A DNA stretch of 64,000 bases, taken from Tricholoma matsutake. Taxonomy: Eukaryota; Basidiomycota; Agaricomycetes; Agaricales; Tricholomataceae. The stretch lies in contig AP026546.1 of assembly GCA_026075535.2 (NCBI GenBank), positions 1,922,001-1,986,000 on the forward strand, given 5' to 3'. The position numbers were made by a program, and so were the translations under genes. The stretch's first letter is position 1, and each line of letters opens with the position of its first letter. Positions 9,502-19,887 of the stretch are shown here, piece by piece. The notes below the pieces were generated by a model. The model did no database searches and was not told the origin of the DNA. It saw only the letters and a program-made list of their open reading frames with translations.

Positions 9502-11032
9502 CTCCTTGACTTGTTACAACCACCATAAACAGTGGTAAACACCTCTGCTCAACGTTGCCAGCGACGTCGACACTTCAATTTACGTCTGATTTTCGATCGG
9601 ATTTCACCATCACAAACGCTCTCGGCGTCTCCAGGCCTGCCCTGATTTGCTAAGAGATCCGTCAATCCGATCCCCGGGGATGCCCCGGTCATTGTTTTTG
9701 ACAATGGCTGCTATTCGTCTCGTTCCCCTGTGCTTCGAGGATCCTGGCTAGGTGAGTGGTGCCTATGAAAGAGTAGTCTAGGTCCCTATGGGGGCTTAGA
9801 GTGGGTGTGGGATGCCTGCTTCAATGCTCGCCCAAGTCGATGCACTCGTTTAGTTGGGGGAGGTCTGGCTCAGGGGGAGGGACATCGTTACTGGACTGCT
9901 GGTCGTCTCTGGGGCTTCCAACCTCCATGCTATGTGAGTCACTACTACTAGGGACAAGCTACACTGACTACCTGTTGGAATACACCGTCGCCAAAAGGGG
10001 CCGGGTGACGGTGCCCCCTGATAGCTAGGTCGATGCTCTGGTGGCCGCATTTCACCACTGACTCCTCACCTCCGGTGCTCACTCCTCTGGGGTGTTATGA
10101 CCCGGGTTCAATCTTCTCCCACCAGGCAACAGGATGCGCGGCCTGTTCGCCCCCTCGGAGCGTTTGGAGGCTATATCGGGTGGACCTGGAACTGAGATAA
10201 GGGGCCATCTGTTATCGACCTTACGCTACGTACTTTGACTGTTATTGTCATTTACCTGTGCTAACTCACTCTCAATGCCCAAACGGCTGAACAGAGACCA
10301 AACCACATGCTGGGGCCTTCATGACCCCACCTTGATTATGGGTGACATCGTTGGTGATGATGCCCAAGACTACGACACCCAGTTCTCACAGAACGAACTG
10401 GAGGTAGCAGCTGCCCTAGGCAGTTTGAGATTTGTGGGCCGGGGAGGACCTCCCTGACCCTGACGACTACGTGGACTCTCTTGCTAGGCAGGAGGCCCTC
10501 GCTTACACTGCACGCTGCGTATTTTGATCACTTGCATCATATACCAGTACTAACTTGCTCCTGATGCCCAAGCGGACAACCAGAGACGATTGTTCCAACA
10601 ATCCTACGCCTCCGGCAGCTGTTCCAGCTTCCTGTGTGGCGATGCCAACAGCTCTAGCAGAGCTCCAATCTGGGGAACCCTCGTTCCCAGTACAGTGCCG
10701 TCATCATCACAGATGGCCATGCTGCTACTTGTGTGGGGCATCCTGCTCCACACCCATCACCGCCAGTCCGCTGGCTGCTGTCAGGTTGGTGACAAATGTT
10801 GCTACCCTTTACGTTCTCCCCGCTGCGGGGGGGAAATTGCTATCGAGTGCATGTGCTGGCAGTGCATTTGCTCGAGGGGGGCTTTGGCCCCCTGCTTATG
10901 GCGGTTCCGGTGAATAACCAGGTGAACAACCAGCTGCCACATTACTGTTACTCGTGCATGACACGGTGATGGTCCACTTCGTTCATCCGGGGTGGTCAAT
11001 CCTCGTTGGCTGGGAGTATGCGGACGGTTATT

Positions 11033-11048
11033 CCTCCCGCAAGGGGGG
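11033..11048 (+). other. N1 3'-region hairpin with GCAA tetraloop
   Basis: CCTCCC, loop GCAA, GGGGGG, about 295 nt before poly(A). It is present in nearly all N copies. N6 (sense, 26648-26633) has CTTCCC/GGGAGG, so pair 2 becomes U.G and pair 3 becomes U-A while the loop stays GCAA. N11 has loop ACAA. It is a candidate structural or RT-recognition element. Confidence 0.65.
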
Positions 11049-11300
11049 ATTTATGGTGAATTGACGCTGCTGCACCTGATCTGACTTCGGTTGGATATGT
11101 GGCTGGGGGACCGCTTCGCACCAGCTGACGATCTAATGGCTAGCTTCCGGAGGGGGTCTCCCCCTCCAGATTATTGCCTTTCCTGGCTGAGAGGCCAACG
11201 TCTGTGGCACTGCCCACCTAAAGTGGCTAAAACGAGGACCTGGGTAGGATATGGGTGAGGGGAAGCGTAGTTATAGTAGTACCCAAGTTTGTATCCTGCT

Positions 11301-11342
11301 CCGCGGACTGCGATCGAGCCCCGCGTTATAAATTGTTGACCC
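11301..11342 (+). other. shared 3' terminus of families N and L (N1 example)
   Basis: These 42 bases, from CCGCGGACTG to TTGACCC just before poly(A), differ from the L terminus (L-F, 51272-51313) at only three positions. N14 differs from L at two. Subfamily A (N3, N8, N11) has diverged at the last bases to ATTCTGATCC. Confidence 0.85.
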
Positions 11343-11361
11343 AAAAAAAAAAAAAAAAAAA

Positions 11362-12488
11362 GGGGAGCTACAATCGAGGAAGTGAAGCAGGAGGAAGGCA
11401 AGCAGGAGAATTTTGTGGAAGAGTCCCAGTGAAGGTTTCCCCATTGGTGACCCAGAATCGTTACAATGTATTAGTATCTGAGGAAACCCAGAGTAAATCA
11501 CAAAAGGAAATCAAGGAGGAGTACAACTGTTGTGAATCACGCAACAAAGAAAATTGTCACATGTCATTTCCAAAAACTCCTAAATTCTTTATTCACTCTG
11601 CGCAAATAGAACCCAAAATCACCTTGACTGTGGGACTGAAGACAGTGGACACGCATGCAGCTATTGATGTGGAAGCGTTGCTTGACAGTGGTGCTACAGG
11701 ATTATTTATTAATCGATCCTTAATTACCAGAAACGGTATTAACACACGCAAGCTGGTGCAACCTATAATGGTGTACAATATTGACGGAACAGTCAATCGT
11801 AGAGGAACTATCAAAGAGGAGGTGACTATGGTACTAAAGTATCAGGAGCATCAGGAGCAAGCCATATTTGAAGTGTGCAATCTTGGGAAAACCAATCTAA
11901 TAATAGGATGTCCGTGGTTACAGAAGCATAATCCCAAAATTGATTGGAAAACTGGGAAAGTACAAATGACTCATTGTCCTAAGGAATGTAATGTGTATGG
12001 GAGGAAGATGAAGAAAGAAAAAAGGAAAAAGAAAGAGAAAGAACGTCCGAGGAAGTATTCTGTTACAATGGAGGAAGTGGAGGATGAGGAAATGCCAAAT
12101 GGGGAAGTTCCAATCATGATTGAGAAAGAAGAGCAGAAGCAAACCTTTAGAGCAATTTGTGGAGGACAGTCGTGGGACAAGAATATCACGAAGGTGGAGA
12201 AGCCAGTGGAGGAATGGGTGCCAAAAGTGTATCATGAACATTTGTCAGTGTTCCAAAAGAAGGAGTCTGAGCGAATGCCGGTGCGGAAGCCATGGGATCA
12301 TGCGATTGAGATGAAGCCAGGGTTTGTGCCGAAGAAGTCGAAGGTATATCCGTTATCTCCGATGGAACAAGAAGAAGTGGATGCATTCCTGAAGGAGCAA
12401 TTGCGCAAAGGATACATATGACCTTCGAAATCACCGCAGACGTCACCAATATTCTTTGTGCCCAAAAAAGACCAAAGGAAGAGGATGT
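11362..12488 (+). pseudogene. Gypsy-1 pol: protease and start of reverse transcriptase
   Basis: The aspartic protease motif LLDSGATGLFI lies at about 11678-11710, followed by the linker NLIIGCPWLQKHNPKIDW that is typical of Ty3 protease, a Lys/Glu-rich spacer (about 12000-12060) and the RT N-terminus (KPWDHAIEMKPGF, YPLSPMEQEEVDAFLKEQL). TGA at 12419-12421 replaces the expected Arg codon before PSKSPQTSPIFFVPKKD. After 12488 the frame runs into the L-B 5' end. Protease and RT start are clear; gag-pol continuity has been lost through the N1 junction. Confidence 0.85.
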
Positions 12489-12615
12489 TGTCGCTTCTTG
12501 TCTTCTTACCGTGACATGCACAGCCACAAAAACTTCGTCGACACCATTTTCATACTTTGCAGCTCAATCCGTCTATGATCTCAGCGATCCGGTATAACTA
12601 GTGTCTTACCAACAC

Positions 12616-15600
12616 ATGTCAGAATCATACTCGAGAAGAGGGGGGAGATCGGGTGAAGCGATGGACGAGGGGGGACTCTCTAGATCAGGTATGCCCAGAA
12701 CTCCTGGCGATGATCCAATTGACTCTCTGTGGCTCTCTTCGAGCCGCAGATCCACACAGAACGCTCCCTCAGTGGGCCCGCACAGGACCCAAAGAGGCTC
12801 TCCAACCCCCTCCCCCTATGGGGCGGGCATCATCACACCGTGAGCACATCAATTCAGTGTGCCAGCGCTATCTTCCAGGGATGCTACTGCATCTCCTGCA
12901 CCTCCTGCTACCCCTTCCACACCTGCCTCGCAGTGGGCTGACAAAGTGGCTGATAATCCTTCCCCCCATGTCATTCAGGACATGGAGATGGCTAGCGATG
13001 ACTGGAGTGGGCCCCAGACCTTCGCCAAAGACTTGGGGGAATATGCTGAGGGATTCTGGATTGTTTTGAACAGGATGGGAACCAGACGACTGACTGCTGA
13101 GGAACGGCAGCTCATTGCAGAACAACTGGGCTCGGTGCTGGTAGCAGCTGCCAAGGCTGGTCTCGATCGCAACTCGGGAAGCGTTATGCTCCGGGGAGCT
13201 ATAGATAGGATGGCTGGGGGCAGCAAATGACCTAGGTCGGGCACTGTCACCAACGATCCCAATGACATCTCAAGGATGGACTATCTGGAGGGATGGGATG
13301 GGCAGCGCCCCCCCCCTCACAAATCAGCAAGGACTCGAGGCCCAAAAGGGGCTCGACCTCTTCCCAAACCCCCAGCAGGGGGTGTCTCTTCATCATGGGG
13401 ATGAGGACCACCTCCCCCCATGAACTGGTCGACCAGGCCTTCGGGCAGGGGGACCTTTGCTCAGGTGGCTCGCTTCCCGGGGGGGCGAACACCTAACACA
13501 TCCATGGATGGCCTTGTGCGCTTAGCCAAAGCCTTCCCCGAACTTCCAACCGACAAGCTGGCTGACATACAGCAGCATGTTGGCCCCTCCAAACCGAAGG
13601 CTGCAAAGCCATCACCTACTGTCCATGGACCGTCGAGACGACAGGTCCTGGTTCACGTTTGTCCCCCCCTTGGGGCGGAGACAAACCCTGCTGACTTCCT
13701 GGATCACATCTGGGCCACTCTCGGTCTGCACCACTCTAAACTAGTGGCCCAGTCCACATCTATGCATGCTGGTAATCTATCAGTAGCTACAGACGTTGTT
13801 GCCTCCGAGGAGGACCTTTGGTGTTTCAAGGAGGCTGCCCACAAGGCAGTCCCTTTTGCATTGCAGGTGGACGTAGCGCTACCCACATCCACGTCGTACC
13901 TTAAGCTGGTCGACGTGCCATACATCGCTAACGACAAGGCCCTAACACCTGATGTCGTCATTGCACACTTGGGAAAGTCCGGTATATTGGACCTCACAGT
14001 GTTACAGGTTCCCCCACGAGTGATACGCGACTCGAAGATGTCAGATACGTGCACTGTTTACCTCAACATCGCTGACTCAGTCAGTGGTGCACGAGCTAAG
14101 GCTTTTATCGGTCGTGTCGTCCAATTTGGTCGCTACGTTGCTTATGTTAGAGTGGCCAGGGCAAACCCTGGTTTGCCACTTTGCCAACGATGCTGGAAGT
14201 GGGGACACCCCACCCCAGCATGCAGAGCTCCACAGACCAAATGTCCGGTCTGTGCAGGCCCACACCGCAAGGAGCACCATTGTGCCCTAGCGGGGTGTTG
14301 TAAGGGTAACGCTAAGGCGAACCCTCCTGTCCCAGCTACCCCAGAAGGGGCAGCCTGTCCTCACCTGGCTAGGTGCATAAACTGCCAGAAGAACCACGCA
14401 TCCGACGATCGTCGGTGCAACTTTTGGTGACATCACTTTGACTGTGACTGGATCAAAGCTCGCTATTTTTTTTTTTTTTTTTTTTTTGGGTCAACAATTT
14501 ATAACGCGGGGCTCGATCGCAGTCCGCGGAGCAGGATACAAACTTGGGTACTACTATAACTACGCTTCCCCTCACCCATATCCTACCCAGGTCCTCGTTT
14601 TAGCCACTTTAGGCGGGCAGTGCCACAGACGTTGGCCTCTCAGCCAGGAAAGGCAATAATCTGGAGGGGGAGACCCCCTCCCGAAGCTAGCCATTAGATC
14701 ACCCACTGGTGCGAAGTGGTCCCCCAGCCACATATCCAACCGAAGTCAGATCAGGCATGGCCATGTTAATTCACTGTAAATCCCCCCTTGCGGGAGGAAT
14801 AACCATCCGCATACTCCCAGCCAATGAGGATTGACCACCCCAGACGAATGAGGTGGACCATCACCGTGTAATGCACGCGTGACAGTAATGTGGCAGCTGG
14901 TTGTTCACCTGGTTATTCACCAGAACCGTCGTAGGCAGGGGGCCAAGGCCCCCCTCGAGCAAATGCGCTGCCAGCACATGCACTCAATAACAGTTTCCCC
15001 CCCGCAGCGGGGAGAACGTAAAGGGCAGCGACACTTGTCACCAACCCGACAGCAGCCAGCAGACTGGCGGTGATGGGTGTGGAGCGGAATGCCCCACACG
15101 AGTAATGGCACGGCCATCTGTGATGATGACGGCACTGTACTGGGAACGAGGGTTCCCCAGATTGAAGCTCTGCTAGAGCTGTTGGCATCGCCACACAGGA
15201 AGCTGGGACAGCTGCCGGAGGCGTAGGATCGTTGGAACGATTGTCTCTGGTTGTCCGCTTGGGCATCAGGAGCAAGTTAGTACTGGTATATGATGCTAGT
15301 GATCGAAATACGCAGCGTGCAGTGTAAGCGAGGGCCTCCTGCCTAGCAAGAAAGTCCTTGTAGTCGTCAGGGTCAGGGAGGTTCTCCCCAGCCCACAGAT
15401 CTCAAACTGCCTAGGGCAGCTGCTACCTCCAGTTCGTTCTGTGAGAGCTGGGTTTCGTAGTCTTGGGCATCATCACCAACGATGTCACCCGTAATCAAGG
15501 TGGGGTCGTGAAGGCCCCAGCATGTGGTTTGGTCTCTGTTCAGCCATTTGGGCATTGAGAGTGAGTTAGCACAGGTAAATGACGATAACAGTCAAAGTAC

Positions 15601-16422
15601 GCAGCATAAGATCGATAACAGATGGCCCCTTGTCTCAGTTCCAGGTCCACCCGATACAGCCTCCAAACGCTCCGAGGGGGCGAGCAGGCTGCGCATCCTG
15701 TTGCCTGGTGGGAGAAGATTGAACCCGGGTCATAACACCCCAGAGGAGTGAGCACCGGAGGTGAGGAGTCGGTGGTGAAATGCGGCCACCAGAGCATCGA
15801 CCTAGCTATCAGGGGGCACCGTCACCCGGCCCCTTTTAGCGACGGTGTATTCCAACAGGTAGTCAGTGTAGCTTGTCCCTAGTAGTAGTGACTCACATAG
15901 CATGGAGGTTGGAAGCCCCAGAGATGACCAGCAGTCCAGTAACAATGTCCCTCACCCTGAGCCAGACCTCCCCCAACTAAGCGAGTGCGTCGACTTGGGC
16001 GAGCATTGAAGCAGGCATCCCACACCCACTCTAAGCCCCCATAGGGACCTAGACTACTCTTTCATAGACACCACTCACCTAGCCAGGATCCTCGAAGCAC
16101 AGGGGAACGAGACGAATAGCAGCCATTGTCAAAAACAATGACCGGGGCATCCCCGGGGATCGGATTGACGGATCTCTTAGCAAATCAGGGCAGGCCTGGA
16201 GACACCGAGAGCGTTTGTGATGGTGAAATCCGATCGAAAATCAGACGTAAATTGAAGTGTCGACGTCGCTGGCAACGTTGAGCAGAGGTGTTTACCACTG
16301 TTTATGGTGGTTGTAACAAGTCAAGGAGCGTTGTCAAAGCTCGCTATGACTAGGTGAGTGCGAGACGTAATTCTCACTCCCCTCCTGCTTACCTTCCCGC
16401 AGGACGCGGTGGCCAGACGTAA
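12616..16422 (+). pseudogene. L-B ORF1 (CCHC protein), interrupted by N2
   Basis: Starts MSESYSRRGGRSG at 12616, matching the L-A and L-D start. Stops TGA at 12841-12843, 13228-13230 and 14428-14430 each replace a CGA found in other copies. An extra 15 bp near 13260 is peculiar to this copy. The first knuckle CQRCWKWGHPTPAC is kept at about 14179-14222. N2 is inserted at 14466; the last codons resume at 16334 and the stop TAA abuts the ORF2 ATG at 16423. Confidence 0.85.
14466..16333 (-). mobile_element. N2, short-form N element in L-B ORF1
   Basis: Poly(T) 14466-14487 then TGGGTCAACAATTTATAACG; the 5' end (complement of GCTCCTTGAC) is at about 16329. The TSD is TCAAAGCTCGCTA (14453-14465 and 16334-16346). 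It carries the same ORF-start duplication and deletion as N1, with a 60-codon remnant at 15555-15373 (MPKWLNRDQ). About five extra bases (CAACG) precede the common 5' end. Confidence 0.92.
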
Positions 16423-16810
16423 ATGAGGGATAGACTTAGATCTACTCCGCAGTTGCGCATATTTAGTCAGAATGTTAACCGTAATTGGGGATACATGGAC
16501 TCGCTACTGGCAGACCTTATAGATGATTATGATTTGCTGTTTATCCAAGAGCCTCCTTGGCGATTAATAAGATACGCCCCTTCGGCCCACAACAGGGAAG
16601 GGGAAGAAGTTATAGGCGCACCAATGAGCCCAAATTGGGGAACCTTAGTGCGTCCATCGGGAATTGACTCCCCCCCACGTGTAGCGGTTTATTTTGTGAA
16701 TAGCATTGCTAATCTAAGACCGGGTCTCAGACAAGATCTGATCGACGATCGTGACATCCTCTTGTTCTCACTGGGAATAGGAGAGGATGTCATGCTACTT
16801 GCTAACATCC
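16423..16810 (+). pseudogene. L-B ORF2, endonuclease N-terminal part
   Basis: ORF2 starts MRDRLRSTPQLR with ATG abutting the ORF1 TAA. Endonuclease residues QNVN and QEPPW are kept. The frame is open to GEDVMLLANI, where N3 is inserted. Confidence 0.88.
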
Positions 16811-19044
16811 ACAGCTCCTTGACTTGTTACAACCACCATCAACAGTGGTAAACACTCCTGCTCGATGTTGGTAGCAACGTCGAGACTCCAATTTCTGTCC
16901 GATTTTCGATCGGATTTCACCATCACAAACGCTCTGGGCATCTCCAGGCTTGCCCTGATTTGGTAAGAGATCCGTCCATCCGATCTCCGTGGATGCCCCG
17001 GTCATTGTTTTTGACAATGGCTGCTATTCGTCTCGTTCTCCTGGGCTTCGAGGATCCTGACTAGGTGAGTGTTGTCTACGAAAGAGTAGTCTAGGTCCCT
17101 CTGGGGGCTTAGAGTGGGTGTGGGATGCCTGCTTCAACGCTCGCCCAAGTCGTCACACTCATCTAGGTGGGGGAGGTCTGGCTTAGGGAGGAGGGACATT
17201 ATCACTGGACTGCTGGTCGTCTGGGAGGCCTCCAGCCTCCATGCTCTGTGAGTTTCTACTACTAGAGACATGATACACTGACTACCCGCTGGAATACACC
17301 ATCGTTAAAAGGGGCCGGGCGATGGTGCCCCCTAGCGGCTAGGCCTACACCTCGGTGGCCGCTTCTCACCACTATCCCTCTACCTCCAGTGCTCACTCCT
17401 CTGGGGTGTTATGACCCGGGTTCAATCTTCTCCCACCGGGCTACAGGATGTGCGGCCTGTTCCCCCCTCGGAGCGTTCGGAGGCAGTATCGGGTGGACCC
17501 GGAATAGAGATAAGGGATCACCCGTTATGAATGGCATGCCACGTATTTCGATCTCTACCATCATCTACAAGCATTAACTTCCTCTCAATGCCTAAACGGC
17601 GAACTAGAGACCAAACACTACGTTGGGGTCTACACAACCCCTCCCTGATTACGGGCGACATCTATGAAGATGACGTCCAAGACTACGACACCCAGTACGA
17701 TCGAGACGATCCGGAGGTAGCTACTGCCCTAAGAGCAGTCAGAGATCTGTGGGCCAGAGAAGACCTTTCCGACCCTGACGATGACGATGATGAGGATTCT
17801 CTTGCTATGCAAGAGGCCCTCAATTACGCCGAGAGCAGCCCCAAACTGGCCTCGAGGCAAACGATCGACCGTGTGCTGTGGGCGCAGGACGTCCATATTG
17901 CACATAAACGATGGACTCGCAGTCTCGAACGCGAGGACATGTACACTCAGGAGCTCGGCATTGCCGAGCTCTTCTATCCGGAGGCATCCCCTGCCCCATT
18001 ACCGCCTTTGCCCCCCATCCCTGAGCTGGTGGAAGATGAAGTGCCATTATCTGTGAATGAGAGGCTGGAAATCAAAGCCACCTCTCATGCCATGCTACAC
18101 CAACTCGACGCGATGACCATGTTCGTTGGTACCGTCCGTACATCCGCCGTTCCCCCTGCAGAGAGGAACGCATGGCGCCAAATGGCCTGGGAGTTATTCA
18201 CGACCACCTGGCGACTGTCTGAGACGATGTCGGTGGAACTAGCAGCCGTTCCGACACCTCTCGATCTCACGTCTCCGGCAGCCTTCCAGGCTTCCTACAC
18301 GGCGATGCACACTGCTCAACCAGAGCCTCAATCTGGGGAACCCTCATCCCCAGCACGGCGCCGTCGTCCGCGAGGTCCTCGTGGACAGCAGCGCCGCAAC
18401 TAGTACAGGGGCCTATTCCCCTCTACACTCACGGCCACCAAGTACCAACTGGTGGCCATTATCGGGATGGTGACATGGTGGCGCCTCCCTATACCTTCCC
18501 CCCACTGCGGGGGGGACGATGTCATCGAGTGCATGCACATGTGTGCATTTGCTCGAGGGGGGCCTTGGCCCCCTACTTACGGCGGTCACGGTGAATAACC
18601 AGGTGAACAACCACCCGCCTTGTTACTGTCACTCGTGCACAACACGGTGATGGTCCACCTCATTCGTCTGGGGTGGTCAATCCTCATTGGCTGGAAAAAC
18701 GCAAACGGTTATTCCTCCCGCAAGGGGGGATTTACGGTGAATTAACACTGCTGCGCCTGGTCTGGCCTCGGTCGGACATGTGGCTGGGGGACCATTTGCT
18801 CCAGCGGGCGATCTAATGGCTAACTTCGGGAGGGGGGGGCGCCCCCTCCAGAGTATTGCCTTTCCTGGCTGAGAGGCCAACGTCTGTGGCACTGCCCGCC
18901 TAAAGTGGCTAAAACGGGGACCTGAGTGGGAGATGGGCGAGGGGAACGCATAGATAAAGTAGTACCCAAGTTTGTACCTTGCTCCACGGACTGCGTTCGA
19001 GCCCCGCGTTATAAATTCTGATCCAAAAAAAAAAAAAAAAAAAA
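16811..19044 (+). mobile_element. N3, subfamily A N element in L-B endonuclease
   Basis: The 5' end GCTCCTTGAC is at 16814 and poly(A) at 19025-19044 after the variant terminus TATAAATTCTGATCC. The TSD CTTGCTAACATCC is perfect (16798-16810 and 19045-19057). It holds a complete N protein gene (17588-18403). The leader is about 770 nt and the 3' region about 620 nt; the latter has GC-rich hairpins including CCTCCC-GCAA-GGGGGG. Confidence 0.93.
17588..18403 (+). CDS. N3 protein, subfamily A, 271 aa, function unknown
   Basis: Family-specific protein with no domain I recognise. It starts MPKRRTRDQT; the ATG follows CTCTCA in the context common to all copies. Layout: basic N-terminus, acidic stretch (DLSDPDDDDDEDSL, about 60-75), helical segment with RQTIDRVLWAQDV, ELGIAELFYPE, Pro-rich LPPLPPIPELVEDE (about 140-155), conserved core FVGTVRTSAVP..ERNAWRQMAWELFTTTWRLSE (about 180-215), then SGEPSSPARRRRPRGPRGQQ, an Arg/Pro/Gly tail ending RRN. 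The tail suggests RNA or DNA binding (inference). The intact frame and its conservation in N8 and N11 suggest that it is needed for spread of the element, perhaps as a particle protein. Confidence 0.75.
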   Translation: MPKRRTRDQTLRWGLHNPSLITGDIYEDDVQDYDTQYDRDDPEVATALRAVRDLWAREDLSDPDDDDDEDSLAMQEALNYAESSPKLASRQTIDRVLWAQDVHIAHKRWTRSLEREDMYTQELGIAELFYPEASPAPLPPLPPIPELVEDEVPLSVNERLEIKATSHAMLHQLDAMTMFVGTVRTSAVPPAERNAWRQMAWELFTTTWRLSETMSVELAAVPTPLDLTSPAAFQASYTAMHTAQPEPQSGEPSSPARRRRPRGPRGQQRRN

Positions 19045-19887
19045 CTTGCTAACATCCGGATAGCCAACATTCAGCCATCACGCTCTTATTCGAGAACGTC
19101 ATGACGATCCCATGCTTACACTTCATGTGTGGCAATTTCAACGTGAGGCATGCCTCCTGGGACCCCCAGGGGCCTGAACATTCGATCCATGCTGACCACT
19201 TAGTGGAAACGGCTACGGCATTAGGCCTGACTAGAGCCCTACCAGTAGTGGAGGGCCCCACCCACTTCCCTCCTCAACAGGGCCTTCACCCCATGGTGAT
19301 CGACCTGATGTTCGTACCTACAGATCTTAGATTCGTATTGTACTGTGAGATTGTACCTGAAGCCAGAGGGACGTCTGACCATGCCCCTCTGATGTTAGTG
19401 CTACCTGGCCCAGGATCTTTGGTTCCGGTTACCAAGTGGTCCATCAAAAGGATCCCAGGAGGAAGCATCATACCGTGATGCTGTCTCCTGTGCTTTAACT
19501 CCGTGGCTAGATTGGCATGGAGATACCTCAGCAGAAATCGATGATGTCGTCTCGGCGATATCAACAACTTTAAACAAGGCATGGGAAAACCATGCCAAGG
19601 AATCTCGCCTCGGCAAGTCATCCAAAGGTTGGTGGACAGACGAATGCAGTGGTGCTCTAGACGCTTACAGAGCCTCCCAGGACGAGGAGGACTGGAAGCA
19701 CTACAGGAAAGTCATGCGACATGCAAAGCATGACTTTTTCGATGACCGTATCCAAGAAGTGGCTACAATGAATAGACGACCCTGGGACCTGATGTCCTGG
19801 ACTCGTCAATGTAACCTCCCGTCGTACAAGGCAATCTCCTATCGGGGAGAACCTTGCAACGATCTGGATTCTCTCTGGGCAGCCCTT
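19045..19887 (+). pseudogene. L-B ORF2, endonuclease C-terminal part and linker
   Basis: Continues after N3 with FMCGNFNVRHASWDP (Asp of the usual GDFN changed to Asn) and GTSDHAPL. A small deletion near 19446 (the A run before GGATCC) shifts the frame. The linker TWWTDECSGALDAYR-type region follows to SLWAAL, where N4 is inserted. Confidence 0.85.

Larger units (their letters stand above)
9502..11361 (+). mobile_element. N1, short-form N element
   Basis: Non-autonomous poly(A) element of 1.86 kb. It starts at the standard N 5' end (GCTCCTTGACTTGTTAC) and ends TATAAATTGTTGACCC with A(19) at 11343-11361. It has no RT. Inside, a 60-codon ORF remnant starts at 10275 (MPKRLNRDQ), and a second ORF start (10564, MPKRTTRD) is joined by deletion to the C-terminal coding end (ELQSGEPS). 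The region before the start codon is therefore present twice. The same rearrangement is found in N2, N7 and N15. No TSD is seen: the left flank is CTTCCATCG and the right flank GGGGAGCTAC. Confidence 0.88.
1539..12488 (+). mobile_element. Gypsy-1, Ty3-type LTR retrotransposon, split by insertions
   Basis: Segments in order are the LTR (1539-1938), leader, gag (2424-2987), gag continuation (9442-9501), then protease and the start of RT (11362-12488). L-A (with TSD) separates the gag pieces. N1 separates gag from protease without a TSD and with loss of the gag C-terminus. L-B enters at about 12489 in the RT fingers, just after VPKKDQRKRM. The remainder of pol and the 3' LTR are not in the window on this strand. 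Confidence 0.8.

Noticed and set aside
9502..9540. 5' end of N as an HDV-like or hammerhead ribozyme
   Set aside because: I could not fit the core motifs by eye (no hammerhead CTGATGA/GAAA core, no clear nested pseudoknot). Covarying hairpins remain, so a covariance search would be decisive.
10098..10115. GGGTTCAATC in N leaders resembling a Pol III B box (tRNA-derived SINE head)
   Set aside because: No matching A box at the proper distance and no T-arm pairing around it. The element is long, has a coding ORF and a poly(A) tail, which fits Pol II better.
10555..10917. 120 aa ORFs (MPKRTTRD..) in short N elements as real genes
   Set aside because: They are fusions of an ORF start to a frame-shifted C-terminal end and contain no conserved core; treated as remnants within the element.
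19000..19020. GTTCGAGCCCC near the 3' end of subfamily A looking like a tRNA T-loop
   Set aside because: The flanking bases do not pair into a T stem, and the motif is a variant of the shared N/L terminus (GATCGAGC in other copies).
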